A stretch of 44,357 nt of DNA. Source: a virus. This document shows positions 15,738 to 24,461 of the stretch, piece by piece. Positions within the stretch are counted from its first letter, which is position 1. Every line of letters begins with the position of its first letter. Both the position numbers and the translations under genes were made by a program. The notes under the pieces are model-generated. The model was not told the origin of the DNA. It saw only the letters and a program-made list of their open reading frames with translations, and did not search any database. Location of the stretch: the IMG/VR virus record IMGVR_UViG_3300029915_000054, positions 1-44,357 of that record; one strand, given 5' to 3'.

Positions 15738-16289
15738 TTATACTCCGTGTATGTTCGTGGAAATAGGCGGTGTAATCTTAGGACTGGTCGATACCCTTTC
15801 GTTTAAATATACTAACACAAAATCAAACGAAGGGGAGGCCTCGAAATTATCCCTATCATCCACGAAATATGGGTTAGTTATATCGCTAATACGCAAGATT
15901 CCAACGCCCGCATCATTCAATATATCTAAAGTTTTACTGCTTTGCATAATACAGGCGACTTCATTAACAAGGTCGGAGGCTGTAGGTATTGTAATATCCG
16001 AAGGGTTTTGAAGTACAAGCGCAGACACTTGGAACGTGGTTTCGTAATACTGGCTTTCAGTATGTACGAAATCCTGTGCGTTAACATCCCACACGTCCTC
16101 ATGTCTTAAAAACCCAAAGCGTTTATTAAAAATCTTTGTAAAAAATACCATCGGGGCGGTTGGTGTGCCTTGTTGCGTTGGTTGATTCGATTGTCTAACA
16201 ACAGTCGTTGTAAAACCATCCTCAATTAAGCCCGCTTGGATAATCGGTAGAAATAACTGTATGAGGGTGTTATCCGTATAACTTGACAT
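15738..16289 (-). CDS. Tail terminator / neck protein (LIC_12616-like), 183 aa
   Basis: The true start is the ATG at 16289, overlapping the previous stop (TAATG), not the in-frame codon at 16328. The protein resembles neck terminator proteins with PAPMVFFTKI-NKR-GF-RH and YYETTFQVSALV segments (about residues 44-95). It would cap the tube and sheath and join the tail to the head. It lies between the connector genes and the sheath gene. Confidence 0.75.
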   Translation of the reverse strand: MSSYTDNTLIQLFLPIIQAGLIEDGFTTTVVRQSNQPTQQGTPTAPMVFFTKIFNKRFGFLRHEDVWDVNAQDFVHTESQYYETTFQVSALVLQNPSDITIPTASDLVNEVACIMQSSKTLDILNDAGVGILRISDITNPYFVDDRDNFEASPSFDFVLVYLNERVSTSPKITPPISTNIHGV

Positions 16290-16657
16290 TATGCGCCCCC
16301 TATGTCTACTACCAGAACACCTTTCCAACCGTCTTGCGCGTACCAGTCGTTATTTGATTCGACTTGGTAGCGTTTACCGGCATAGGTCATTTGGTCGCCT
16401 GATACGTTCCTGTTTATGTCTAATACGTTATTTGAAGTATAGAACGTGGAATAATTCTTTTGTAAATCGAGTCCGTAAAGTTCATACAGCTTTCTTGGAA
16501 CTGCTTGAAAACTTCCAAACATTTCAACGGGGTCAAGATATACCGTAATGTCTTGGCCAACCGCATTAGTAGAACGTGAGGCATATTGATAGTACATTAC
16601 CACTTGCTTTGCGATTAGGGTTAACGCCATATTTAATAGATTTTGACCTGGTATCAT
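16289..16657 (-). CDS. Head-tail collar/joining protein, 122 aa
   Basis: The N-terminus (PGQNLLNMALTLIAKQ) and the middle (GQDITVYLDPVEMFGSFQAVP, YGLDLQKNY-TFYT) match a conserved phage 'collar protein' group found between HK97 gp10-like and terminator genes. Its end SNNDWYAQDGW is also typical. It is probably a neck component. The exact biochemical role in this group is not established. Confidence 0.65.
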   Translation of the reverse strand: MIPGQNLLNMALTLIAKQVVMYYQYASRSTNAVGQDITVYLDPVEMFGSFQAVPRKLYELYGLDLQKNYSTFYTSNNVLDINRNVSGDQMTYAGKRYQVESNNDWYAQDGWKGVLVVDIGGA

Positions 16658-17175
16658 TTGCCTGTCTCCACTTCGTAGGAAACGGTCGCTTGCATGTGTC
16701 CAGTATCGATTAACGGCTTAGATATTCCCGCAGCTTGAGACTTTGTTAAACGCCCTTTAGGAACGCTTCGCCCGGGTCGATTTAATCGAGCCTCAATCGT
16801 TGCGCGTTTTAGAGGGGGAGAGAATACCAAAGAGATTGAATGTTTAATATCTTCGGAGGCTCTTATGCCAATATTATCTAAGACGGCCATAACCGTGGAC
16901 TTTTTAGCTAAAACAGCTTTAAGCCCTCTTCGCCCTATATCTTCCCATGTCTTTTGGTCACGAATTATTGCAGGGCGAATAAATGGACGGGCGGGTATAT
17001 TTTTGTTCGGATTGCCGTATTCATTTTGAGCTGCTATAGCTGCGACCGGTGTGGATTTTTCATCGTCATAACGCGCACTAGGGAACCAGCCGATTTTCAC
17101 CGTACCGGGTTGTAACGCCTTCGCTATGTTTTCTAACGCTTTCGGATTATCTCGTCTTATAGTCACACTACCCAT
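16654..17175 (-). CDS. Tail completion / head-tail joining protein (HK97 gp10-like), 173 aa
   Basis: The pattern KIGWFPSARY near residue 30 and NIPARPFIRPAI near 80-91 is characteristic of gp10-like and virion morphogenesis proteins. The open frame begins at a GTG (17181); the ATG at 17175 is preferred, with GGGG seven bases upstream. It overlaps the DUF4054 gene by 13 bases. It acts at the head-tail interface, probably in finishing the connector or tail. Confidence 0.65.
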   Translation of the reverse strand: MGSVTIRRDNPKALENIAKALQPGTVKIGWFPSARYDDEKSTPVAAIAAQNEYGNPNKNIPARPFIRPAIIRDQKTWEDIGRRGLKAVLAKKSTVMAVLDNIGIRASEDIKHSISLVFSPPLKRATIEARLNRPGRSVPKGRLTKSQAAGISKPLIDTGHMQATVSYEVETGK

Positions 17176-17663
17176 GGCCACACCCCGTTATCCGAACCGA
17201 GAAACCCCGCGCGGACGTAGGAGCCACCGTAGTATTGACCGCCGGAGCTTTGTATTTGCAACATCGCCAGTAATTCTTGCCCAAAAGGACTCAAGCCCAA
17301 CCACCATTGAAATTGATTAGGGTTTGGGGGCGGTGTAACTGTGACCGTAACCTTATCGATTGTCGCGCTTTGTAGCTGATAGGGGATTGTACCCGGCGAA
17401 CCGCCAGAACCCGAACCAGCCCCATTACCTGTATTAACTAAATTAGTTAAATAGATTAAATGCGACATCATTAACTGGATTGCGTATTCGCGTTGGTCGC
17501 CTTGGATTGCTCCAAAGTTTCCAACATTGCTTATATAATTAATCGCATTGTTCCAGTAGGCTTGTAGTTTAATTTGAGGATAGCTAGTCGGGTCTGAATA
17601 TATCGCAAACTGAGGGTTAGCAATGTAACCGTTATAATCAAAAACCAGAATAGCTGGATTCAT
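17163..17663 (-). CDS. Head-tail connector adaptor (DUF4054), 166 aa
   Basis: The layout NPQFAIYSDPTSYPQIKLQAY, here read in parts, then W--AINYI and LMMSHLIYLTNL is that of DUF4054, a helical adaptor that docks under the portal. A Gly/Ser-rich loop (about residues 80-90) follows and then VTVTPPPNPNQFQWW and GQELLAML, also typical. Gene order capsid, small protein, DUF4054, gp10-like supports the call. Confidence 0.75.
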   Translation of the reverse strand: MNPAILVFDYNGYIANPQFAIYSDPTSYPQIKLQAYWNNAINYISNVGNFGAIQGDQREYAIQLMMSHLIYLTNLVNTGNGAGSGSGGSPGTIPYQLQSATIDKVTVTVTPPPNPNQFQWWLGLSPFGQELLAMLQIQSSGGQYYGGSYVRAGFLGSDNGVWPWVV

Positions 17664-17665
17664 AT

Positions 17666-18052
17666 TTATCTACCTTTCTTTTTGTAGATAGGGAGGTCTT
17701 CTTCGCTATCGTCACTTTTCTCAAAATCTTTAGGCGTTAAAGGTGCGCTCTCATCTTTTGGATTCATGTTAACCGCTATTTTCGCCGGGTCTGTTTTCTT
17801 GCTATCGACCACGATATAGCCGTCTTTAACTTGTTGTTGAAAGGATAAATCTTTCTGTAAAAGTTCCAATTCTTCATCGGTAACTTTAGTTACTACGCCC
17901 ATTGGCGTATCAAGAGCTTTTGGGTTTTTCATCCCGTGACCGCCGTGTATCTCGATTCGTTTAACGATTCTTGATAGGGATTTTGGGTCGGTCTTCGGGG
18001 CGTAAACCGCGAAAGAGTTACTGCATGTTAAAGTTGAATAAATAAAAGGCAT
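17666..18052 (-). CDS. Conserved hypothetical head-region protein, 128 aa
   Basis: The preferred start is ATG at 18052, nine bases after GGAG; an in-frame ATG at 18067 has that same GGAG inside it. The N-terminal 85 residues (FIYSTLTCSN, then IEIHGGHG, TPMGVVTKVTDEELELL) recur in related phages downstream of capsid genes. The C-terminal third is polar, acidic and probably disordered, ending in KKKGR. The role is unknown; capsid or connector assembly is inferred from position. Confidence 0.55.
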   Translation of the reverse strand: MPFIYSTLTCSNSFAVYAPKTDPKSLSRIVKRIEIHGGHGMKNPKALDTPMGVVTKVTDEELELLQKDLSFQQQVKDGYIVVDSKKTDPAKIAVNMNPKDESAPLTPKDFEKSDDSEEDLPIYKKKGR

Positions 18053-18075
18053 TGCATAATTCTCCATTGAATTGT

Positions 18076-18098
18076 AAACCCGCCCCCGAGAGGGCGAG
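18076..18098 (-). terminator. Possible weak terminator after capsid gene
   Basis: On the minus strand CTCGCCC (18098-18092) pairs with GGGCGGG (18085-18079) around a six-base loop, followed by TTT only. It lies in the 55-base gap after the major capsid gene. The short T run suggests partial termination or an RNA stabiliser that would leave more capsid than connector message. Confidence 0.4.
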
Positions 18099-18107
18099 CC
18101 TTTTTAT

Positions 18108-19235
18108 TTAGATACCTGTGAATCTTACTACAGCGAAAGGACGTTTACACATAACACCGGCTGTCGCGTTCGAGAAATCTTCCTCGTATGCTTTAGCTAG
18201 TTGTTGAACGCCTAACACTTGGAACTTAGCTGGAACCATTTGAATGAAGGTTAACCCTCCGTCTGTACTCATATCTTGGATTCTATCCGCGAACATGTAA
18301 AACACGTTTGCAGAACCGTTAGCGTTGTTAAGCTGTGGAGCAGAAACAACACGGCATCTTGGATAAGCATCTTCCAACCATGCGCGAACGCTGATACCAA
18401 AATCAGAGATAACGGTTAGGAAATCTACTGAATCGGTAGCAATTGCAAGAGTTAAATCTGCTTTTTCAGGGTCGATTGTATCTTGTGACTGTGTACGCAA
18501 TTGAACTACGGCTAAACGTAAGTCGTTCGTAATTTCTAGGAACGTCTTGTTTGACCAAAGTGTAGAAGTCGCCGCAGCGTTAGGAGGAACAGGGATATAA
18601 GAACCTAAACCGGGGTCATTCAAGAAACCGTATGTGTTGTTATCGCCAGAGTTGAACCCTACGAAACCAACAGTGTTACGGATAATCTCAAGAGCGAGCG
18701 CGGCAGCTTCACGTTTCATGCCTGAATCATCTACACGTAAACGAGCGGCACGAGCCGATTCCAATACGCCGACTTTCATACCTTCTTCAAAACGTACTAC
18801 TGTACGATAGTTGAAGTTAGTGTTCCAAGAGCTTAATGGTACGTTGGTATAATCTCCATAAACTTGTGAAGTACCAGTACGTTCCAAAATACCTTGTACG
18901 ACCTGTTCGTCTTCCCAAGAACCAGTGGTCATAATACCGACTAAATCGTCAATTTTACGAGCCGCAGTAATTACGAATACAAAGCCGGGTAACCAGTTTT
19001 GTAGGAACTGTACAGGTGTGCCAATGCTTCCAGTGGTAACGGTAGGCTGTACAGCGTCCATTGCCATGGCTTGCATTTTTAACATGTGTTTGTGACCGCT
19101 AAACATTTGGTCAACAATGTGTTTATTTAAGTTAATACCTAGACGTGGCAAGCTCTCAAACTGCTTGTGGTCAAAGTTTTCCAACGCCCGGACTTGTCGG
19201 GCTGATAAGTTGGATTTAACGTCATTCGCTCTCAT
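18108..19235 (-). CDS. Major capsid protein (DUF2184), 375 aa
   Basis: The protein matches DUF2184 capsids: a helical N-terminus, W-PG-VFVITAARKIDDL (about 85-105), GSWEDE-V, then GGLTFIQMVPAKFQVLGV near the C-terminus. It follows the protease/scaffold and cement genes, the usual order. HK97-like fold is expected for the family. No long N-terminal scaffold domain is present, in line with the separate acidic scaffold region in the DUF2213 protein. Confidence 0.85.
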   Translation of the reverse strand: MRANDVKSNLSARQVRALENFDHKQFESLPRLGINLNKHIVDQMFSGHKHMLKMQAMAMDAVQPTVTTGSIGTPVQFLQNWLPGFVFVITAARKIDDLVGIMTTGSWEDEQVVQGILERTGTSQVYGDYTNVPLSSWNTNFNYRTVVRFEEGMKVGVLESARAARLRVDDSGMKREAAALALEIIRNTVGFVGFNSGDNNTYGFLNDPGLGSYIPVPPNAAATSTLWSNKTFLEITNDLRLAVVQLRTQSQDTIDPEKADLTLAIATDSVDFLTVISDFGISVRAWLEDAYPRCRVVSAPQLNNANGSANVFYMFADRIQDMSTDGGLTFIQMVPAKFQVLGVQQLAKAYEEDFSNATAGVMCKRPFAVVRFTGI

Positions 19236-19249
19236 ATCAGTTCCTTATA

Positions 19250-19975
19250 TTAAGATGGGATAACTAGAGCAGGAGTAAGCGTAATAACCGCCAAACCTGC
19301 CGCGCTAACTGTATAATAATCTACCACAGCGTTTGCAAAAGATTTGCCAGCGGGTAAGTTATCGCCTGAAGGAACGAAAGTTAACGGCACTGTCGCTGTC
19401 GCGCTAGCTGCTTGAGAGATAACAATCGAAGTATTCGCAATTACTGAAACAACGGTTGTATTCGCAAGAATTCCCGCACCTGAAACCGCTTGGCCAGGGA
19501 ATACGCCAGTAGTACTAGCCATAGTTACAGTCGTGCTTGTGCTAGTTGTTCCGCCATTCAATACGAAAGGAGCTGATGAAATAGTGGACAATAAGCCAGT
19601 TACGTTATCAAAAACTACGCTATCGCCAATTGCGGCCGCGGCGGGTAAATTCACAATGAAACTTCCCATAGTCGCGCACTCTACGGCAGTAAAGTTAGGA
19701 ACGGTTAGGCTAGGAGCTAGAGGGATACCACCAGCACCGAACAAAGCAACGTCTTTCGGGTCTACTAAAATACCAGCGAAAGGGGCGTTAGCCGAAGGCT
19801 TACCAGCCGCGCAGAAACCTTGTGAGGTTACAGAGCAAGCGATAGAACCGATAATGTTATAGGCAGCAGAAGCGGAGTTAATAGTAAACGCCTCGGCACG
19901 TGTAGGACCATCGGTGAATTGTTCACCGGCTACACCAAAACCTTGTTGTAAGGAAACAGTAGATTGAAAACCCAT
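19250..19975 (-). CDS. Capsid cement/decoration protein (Gp24-like) with inserted module, 241 aa
   Basis: The N-terminus (FQSTVSLQQGFGVAGE, TDGPTRAEAF) and FAGILVDPKDVALFG, then ECATMGSFIVNLPA, match the structural cement protein family; the end LPAGKSFANAVVDYYTV closes it. Between residues about 136 and 205 lies an insert (ASTTGVFPGQAVSGAGI, VVSVIANTSIVIS) nearly identical in pattern to one module of the sheath protein. The family stabilises the capsid surface at the hexamer joints, so the insert would sit outside the head. Confidence 0.8.
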   Translation of the reverse strand: MGFQSTVSLQQGFGVAGEQFTDGPTRAEAFTINSASAAYNIIGSIACSVTSQGFCAAGKPSANAPFAGILVDPKDVALFGAGGIPLAPSLTVPNFTAVECATMGSFIVNLPAAAAIGDSVVFDNVTGLLSTISSAPFVLNGGTTSTSTTVTMASTTGVFPGQAVSGAGILANTTVVSVIANTSIVISQAASATATVPLTFVPSGDNLPAGKSFANAVVDYYTVSAAGLAVITLTPALVIPS

Positions 19976-19977
19976 GA

Positions 19978-21303
19978 TTATTTACCTCCTGATAGGTACG
20001 CATCGATACAGTCAGACTTTATATGTCGTGAATCTTGACCGACCGCTGGAGTACTTACACGAGCACCGCGCAAGAAACCCTCAATCGCTGAATATTCATG
20101 ACCTTTGCGACAAGATACACCGAGCTTTTTAACTGCATAACTGGCGACTTCATCTAAAGTCTTCTCTTTATGGTCAAAAACGCCAATGTGTGGTTGTAGT
20201 CGTTTAACCAGCGCATCACGTACCGCCATTTCTTTGAAAATAGAACGCTTCATAGAGTCCATAGTGTCTTTAGCATCTTTGGGTTTTTCCATGTCGCCTT
20301 TTTTCTCGCCGTCTTCGTCTTTTTTCTTTTCTTCTTCCTCTTCGCTTTCATCTTCGTTAAGTTTGGCTTTCGTCACAAACATAGCGGGATCGGCTTCGTC
20401 TTCTTCTTCGTTCCAAGGCTCGCCAGCTTCGTCACCTTCTTCGGCTTGCTTTTTGCTACCTTCTGGGTCTTCTTCGTCTGCGCCTTTCATAGCGTTCAAT
20501 TCTTGACGAATTTCTTTAAGCATTTGGACGACATCCTGCATTGTCATCTCTTCGCCTTCGTCCTTCGCTTCTTCTTTAATCGGATCTGCCATCACTAGCC
20601 CCTTAGTATCAAAAGTAAATTTAAAATGGTCAAGGACGGCTACGTCATGACCAGACCGCCCTTCCTCAACTAACGCCACATGATTACCGCGGATTTGTCT
20701 TTGGATGGCATCATATCTCACCCCATTGTATACCCCGCTTACAATATCGTAAAGGCAACGGTATCCTATGGAAAGTTCTTTTTTGCCAGCGTCAATCAAT
20801 TCCGCGAGTTTATTTGAAAAGATTTTTAAATTCCCTTTCAAATAACCGTCCTCAAAGTAAACGTCCTCACCTATTACCCCGTGTACGCCTTTTCGCTCGG
20901 CTCCGGTTAAACCGTCATCCTCGGAACCCAGCATTGCGTGTTCGTCTGTCCACGGAATCAATTTAAATGATTCTATGGTTTCGGGGTCTGCCAGTTCTTC
21001 TTCGGGGCGGTACACTTGGTAAATTTTGTCGGGGTCTAAATCGGGGGATATCTGCCCGCCTGAGTATGGGAAAACGCCCACTTTTGATATGGGGTTACCC
21101 TTAATCTCTGCCCAGCCGTTTATATCGTAATCTCGCGCCGATTCATTATCCATCGTTAAATCTAGGATAGAACCTTCGTCTTTTGATTCTCGTTGCTTGC
21201 TAAATGCTATCGCCTCGGCTTGTTTATCGGGATAGCCGGAGCGTTCTAACTCGGCAATATTCTTGCCCAGAACTTTTTTAGATTTGCCGGATTTAAGAGG
21301 CAT
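19978..21303 (-). CDS. Prohead protease with acidic scaffold region (DUF2213), 441 aa
   Basis: Residues about 45-240 form the DUF2213 protease domain, with the serine in KKELSIGYRC (about 172-181) and the histidine in RGNHVALVEEGR (about 205-216). Residues about 245-350 are extremely acidic and Lys-rich low complexity, as in a scaffold. A helical C-terminal region (KRLQPHIG, then SAIEGFLRGAR) follows. It would build the prohead and then process it. It is the gene before cement and capsid. Confidence 0.8.
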   Translation of the reverse strand: MPLKSGKSKKVLGKNIAELERSGYPDKQAEAIAFSKQRESKDEGSILDLTMDNESARDYDINGWAEIKGNPISKVGVFPYSGGQISPDLDPDKIYQVYRPEEELADPETIESFKLIPWTDEHAMLGSEDDGLTGAERKGVHGVIGEDVYFEDGYLKGNLKIFSNKLAELIDAGKKELSIGYRCLYDIVSGVYNGVRYDAIQRQIRGNHVALVEEGRSGHDVAVLDHFKFTFDTKGLVMADPIKEEAKDEGEEMTMQDVVQMLKEIRQELNAMKGADEEDPEGSKKQAEEGDEAGEPWNEEEDEADPAMFVTKAKLNEDESEEEEEKKKDEDGEKKGDMEKPKDAKDTMDSMKRSIFKEMAVRDALVKRLQPHIGVFDHKEKTLDEVASYAVKKLGVSCRKGHEYSAIEGFLRGARVSTPAVGQDSRHIKSDCIDAYLSGGK

Positions 21304-21364
21304 AGATAGTAACTCCGTGTTTTATATCTATAGTCTAGGCGAATGGATACAAACTTTCAATCTT

Positions 21365-21685
21365 CTATAGAGTTATGCCCTCTTTTTTAAGATAGGCGTG
21401 GACTTCGTTATGGTGCGTTTTACACAACCAAATTACATCCAAAGGTTTAGAGTAATCCCAATGATGGCCTTCAACATTAATTTCCCCGCATTGGATACAA
21501 GGTTGCTTCTCTATTTTGCCACGTTTGATATGTACTTTTAAAAGAGACCTAGCGATACCTCGAAGTCGTTGTTTTTCGTTCACGGTATTCGTTTTTCTCC
21601 ATTCTCGCATATATTCGGCATGACAGGGATTACAATATTTATTTTTAATAATAGGGTTGGCGCAGTTAGCACAAAATTTACTCAT
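21365..21685 (-). CDS. HNH endonuclease, free-standing, 106 aa
   Basis: Two CxxC pairs in the first 21 residues form a zinc ribbon. A second zinc site (C63, C66, C88, H91) surrounds the HNH core GHHWDYSKPLDVIWLC and KTHHNEVH, the HH-DY-KPL-V-WLC pattern of phage homing-type endonucleases. RBS GAGAGG precedes the ATG. It lies between the Mu F-like and protease genes with 100 and 61 bases of non-coding DNA around it, unlike the tight spacing elsewhere. It probably nicks DNA of phages lacking it. Confidence 0.85.
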   Translation of the reverse strand: MSKFCANCANPIIKNKYCNPCHAEYMREWRKTNTVNEKQRLRGIARSLLKVHIKRGKIEKQPCIQCGEINVEGHHWDYSKPLDVIWLCKTHHNEVHAYLKKEGITL

Positions 21686-21784
21686 AATTACCTCTCTAGT
21701 AATTGTCTCAGTGTGGGTACAAAGTCAACTAGTGAGATTCTAGTTTTCGGCTGGCCGGCCTAGACTTTGCATATTTATATTATA

Positions 21785-22678
21785 TCATTCTTCGTCTGTT
21801 TCAAAAACGATAATAGGGCGCATGTAACACTTACAGTTAATAGGCTCGCCGGGTAACCCTCTGTCCGCTTGAGGTACGCCCAGTGCGGCTTGCTCTTCTC
21901 TAATGTGTTCAAAACTGAACACTTTACCAGCTATATCTATGTGTGACTCTCTAGGGTGAAGACTTCCGCCCGAGTGCCCCCATTCGAATTGTTTCACGCC
22001 ATTGTTTAACAGCTTTTGGCGATTAATCGTATTATAGGCTTTGCGTGTTTGGTCGAGCGCGATATTTTTAGCGCGTCTATAGGATATCCCTTCGTACTTT
22101 TCTAAGTCGGGGATTAAATCAGCTATCCCCCGCCCGGTTGTAATGGAACGCATTACAGAGCCGGTAACGTCTTTGAGGTACTCTTGTGGGATAGACTTTA
22201 TTAACGATACATTTTCAGAAACGAGAGCTGTAGAAACTTCCTCTTGCCCACTAGACACAACACTGGTTTTTAGTGTAAGGCCGCCCGTTAGTTTCTTTAG
22301 GCTTTCTTGAACCGTAGTCGCGCTCGTCTTTGTTGCTCCCTGTACCATTGTTTTAGCCAGTGAAGACGCTTTGAGGTTAAAGAATTCCTCGAACGTGCGC
22401 GACAAAGAATTGAGTAAAATTCTAGCCTGAGACGCAAGCGAAGCATCCATTGCTGTAAGTTTCTCTTGGCTTTTAAAAAAGTCATCTGATATCTCCCCTT
22501 TAAAAAGGCGGACTATCTGTTTTTTAGTCTCTCTAGCCATTTGTTTAACCAACAGTTGAAGAGCGGCTACATACCGCTCCTGTTGTGCTGCATTATATGC
22601 TAGTTTGGAGCCTTTTAAAACAGTGTCTCTGTTTTTTACCCACTTGGCTCTCTTTTTGGTCAGTTCAAGCTCAGCCAT
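21785..22678 (-). CDS. Mu gpF-like minor head protein, 297 aa
   Basis: The C-terminal 110 residues carry the gpF signature: RRAKNIALDQTRKAYN (about 205-220), QFEWGHSGGSLHPRESH (about 235-251) and GEPINCKCYMRPI near the end. The N-terminal half is helical. The protein sits inside the prohead next to the portal and helps head morphogenesis or early DNA ejection. Its start overlaps the Tad2-like gene by eight bases. Confidence 0.85.
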   Translation of the reverse strand: MAELELTKKRAKWVKNRDTVLKGSKLAYNAAQQERYVAALQLLVKQMARETKKQIVRLFKGEISDDFFKSQEKLTAMDASLASQARILLNSLSRTFEEFFNLKASSLAKTMVQGATKTSATTVQESLKKLTGGLTLKTSVVSSGQEEVSTALVSENVSLIKSIPQEYLKDVTGSVMRSITTGRGIADLIPDLEKYEGISYRRAKNIALDQTRKAYNTINRQKLLNNGVKQFEWGHSGGSLHPRESHIDIAGKVFSFEHIREEQAALGVPQADRGLPGEPINCKCYMRPIIVFETDEE

Positions 22679-22928
22679 GAATCTCCCAATCTTCGCCTAA
22701 AATATCCATCGTTTGAGCATCCCACACCGAAACATTCTTACCTATGCAAACGTCAATGTGTGGGGAATATTTAACCTTTTCGCCCATCTTAAACCAAAGG
22801 TTCAAAGGGTGTCTATTAACTTCAAATTCTGAACCGGGTACTAAAAACACAAAAACATCTTTAGGCCATCCGGCGCGTTGTAGCTTCGCGCCTTTCTTAA
22901 TCAGGTCTAACGCTTCACTAAAATTCAT
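22671..22928 (-). CDS. tad2: Tad2-like protein (DUF2829), possible anti-Thoeris
   Basis: The 85-residue protein has the DUF2829 layout: MNFSEALDLIKKGAKLQRAGW at the start (split here as SEALDLIKKG and LQRAGW), FVFLVPGSEFEVNRHPL, YSPHIDV and a C-terminal DILGEDWEI. Members of this family, named Tad2, bind the cyclic ADP-ribose signal of the Thoeris defence and so block abortive infection. Here it lies inside the head operon between portal and Mu F-like genes, so it would be made late unless a hidden promoter exists. Sequestering activity is inferred from the family. Confidence 0.75.
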   Translation of the reverse strand: MNFSEALDLIKKGAKLQRAGWPKDVFVFLVPGSEFEVNRHPLNLWFKMGEKVKYSPHIDVCIGKNVSVWDAQTMDILGEDWEIHG

Positions 22929-22931
22929 CCC

Positions 22932-24461
22932 TTATGCTCCTGCTATTGGGCTTTCCGCGAACGGGTCGGGCTCTTCAATTTCCTTGGCCGTCAAATTTAT
23001 ATACCCGCTGCTTTCATCGTGTCGTAATCTGTCGCGCTCGTCTTGACCATCAATCGCACCCGAATTAACCAAGAATACACCTGCCTCTGCATTGAGTTTA
23101 TTAATCTCGGCTTGCTCTTTCTTCGTCATTGCATCGAGTTCGTTCCAGTCAATCATGACCTCGAAAGGCTCGATACCGAATTGAGGCGCAATTTCTGAAT
23201 GTATTAATAGCATGTGGTGACGTTCAATTAAAGGGGTTAAATCGTGTTCTTGGATGGACTCTAATTCTTCGTGATAGTTTGCTTCTTCAAATTCCCCGGT
23301 AGCGTTAAACCCTTTAGGAGGAGTGCCTAAGAGTTTAACGGAGGGAACATTCGCAGCGGCGGCAACTAACTGGTATTGCGTCATAATAACGGCGTCCAGG
23401 TCTGCCAAACTAGTGTCAAATTGTTGCATTTCGTCCTCGAGGTCTATCGTTTTAACGCCGAAATTATCGCGGCGTTGCGTGAACTCGGTTAAACGCTTTG
23501 CAACCTTCCAAGGAAACATTTCTGCTTTTGCTAAATCCATCTTAACCACATCAAGCCGTTTAGTCATGGCGAGCATGGGCGTTTCATCTGCGGTTTTCTC
23601 AGACGCATAAACGCGCTGTGCGATTTTCTGCGGAATAGGAATACCCCCGAAAATATAGGTAGGCTTTAACAGGTCGCTAACCTCTTCGGTGCGGAAAATA
23701 ACAAGGTGTGTTCTATGTACTTTCTTGCCGTTAATGATCCACCAAGTCGGCTCATAGAAATTTATAGACGCTGGGTTTCCTGCGGCTTCGTTATCTAGCT
23801 GCGGGGTTATCCAATACGGGTCAATCTGTGAAATACCTTGATAACTTCCGGGCGTTATAGCATCGATGTTAAATGGGTTTTCGTAATATTCGTCCTGTAG
23901 CTCGTCATTTTCCATTTTCACGTTAAACATGGCCACGCGAATACCAAACACTCTACCCATTTGCACCAGTTGGATTAAATTCTTATTGAGTTTATATCGC
24001 TTGTCGGCCTTCTTAATGGCCTCTAAAACTTCTGGGTCTATCTTAACACCACCACTAATGGATATTTCAAAGCCGTTTCTCGTTGCGTCTTTAGCGGGCA
24101 TTAAACAGCACTTAGAGATTAACCAGTTTTGAGCGAGCATGGCGCATAATTGATACCCGATAAATGTTTGCTGTGCATACCAGAGAACCTGCGTTGTAGG
24201 CATAATCGAATTGCCGCCCCATTGCGCCTTAATGTTAACTTGGTTATCCATTGCAAACGTGGGCTTTTCCTTCGTGTCTAGGGCTATCGAAGTATGGACG
24301 GAATTATTAAAATTAGCCTCCCAAAACTTCTCTAGCTTTTCGTGTTCTTCGGTATCTAAAGGCTGGTCGTAATAGTTAAAAGCGCGGGGGCGTTCTGGTT
24401 TCTCCTTTACGACAGGAGCTATTTCGGGTTTTTTAAACCGGCTTAGTAATCGTTTAATCAT
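22932..24461 (-). CDS. Portal protein (DUF1073), 509 aa
   Basis: The protein follows the large terminase with a four-base overlap and matches DUF1073 portals: [18 protein letters not shown] (about 100-118), [23 protein letters not shown] (about 240-255) and [17 protein letters not shown] (about 374-390). Length is normal for the family. It forms the dodecameric DNA channel at one capsid vertex. The first 40 residues are basic and probably disordered. Confidence 0.85.
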   Translation of the reverse strand: MIKRLLSRFKKPEIAPVVKEKPERPRAFNYYDQPLDTEEHEKLEKFWEANFNNSVHTSIALDTKEKPTFAMDNQVNIKAQWGGNSIMPTTQVLWYAQQTFIGYQLCAMLAQNWLISKCCLMPAKDATRNGFEISISGGVKIDPEVLEAIKKADKRYKLNKNLIQLVQMGRVFGIRVAMFNVKMENDELQDEYYENPFNIDAITPGSYQGISQIDPYWITPQLDNEAAGNPASINFYEPTWWIINGKKVHRTHLVIFRTEEVSDLLKPTYIFGGIPIPQKIAQRVYASEKTADETPMLAMTKRLDVVKMDLAKAEMFPWKVAKRLTEFTQRRDNFGVKTIDLEDEMQQFDTSLADLDAVIMTQYQLVAAAANVPSVKLLGTPPKGFNATGEFEEANYHEELESIQEHDLTPLIERHHMLLIHSEIAPQFGIEPFEVMIDWNELDAMTKKEQAEINKLNAEAGVFLVNSGAIDGQDERDRLRHDESSGYINLTAKEIEEPDPFAESPIAGA

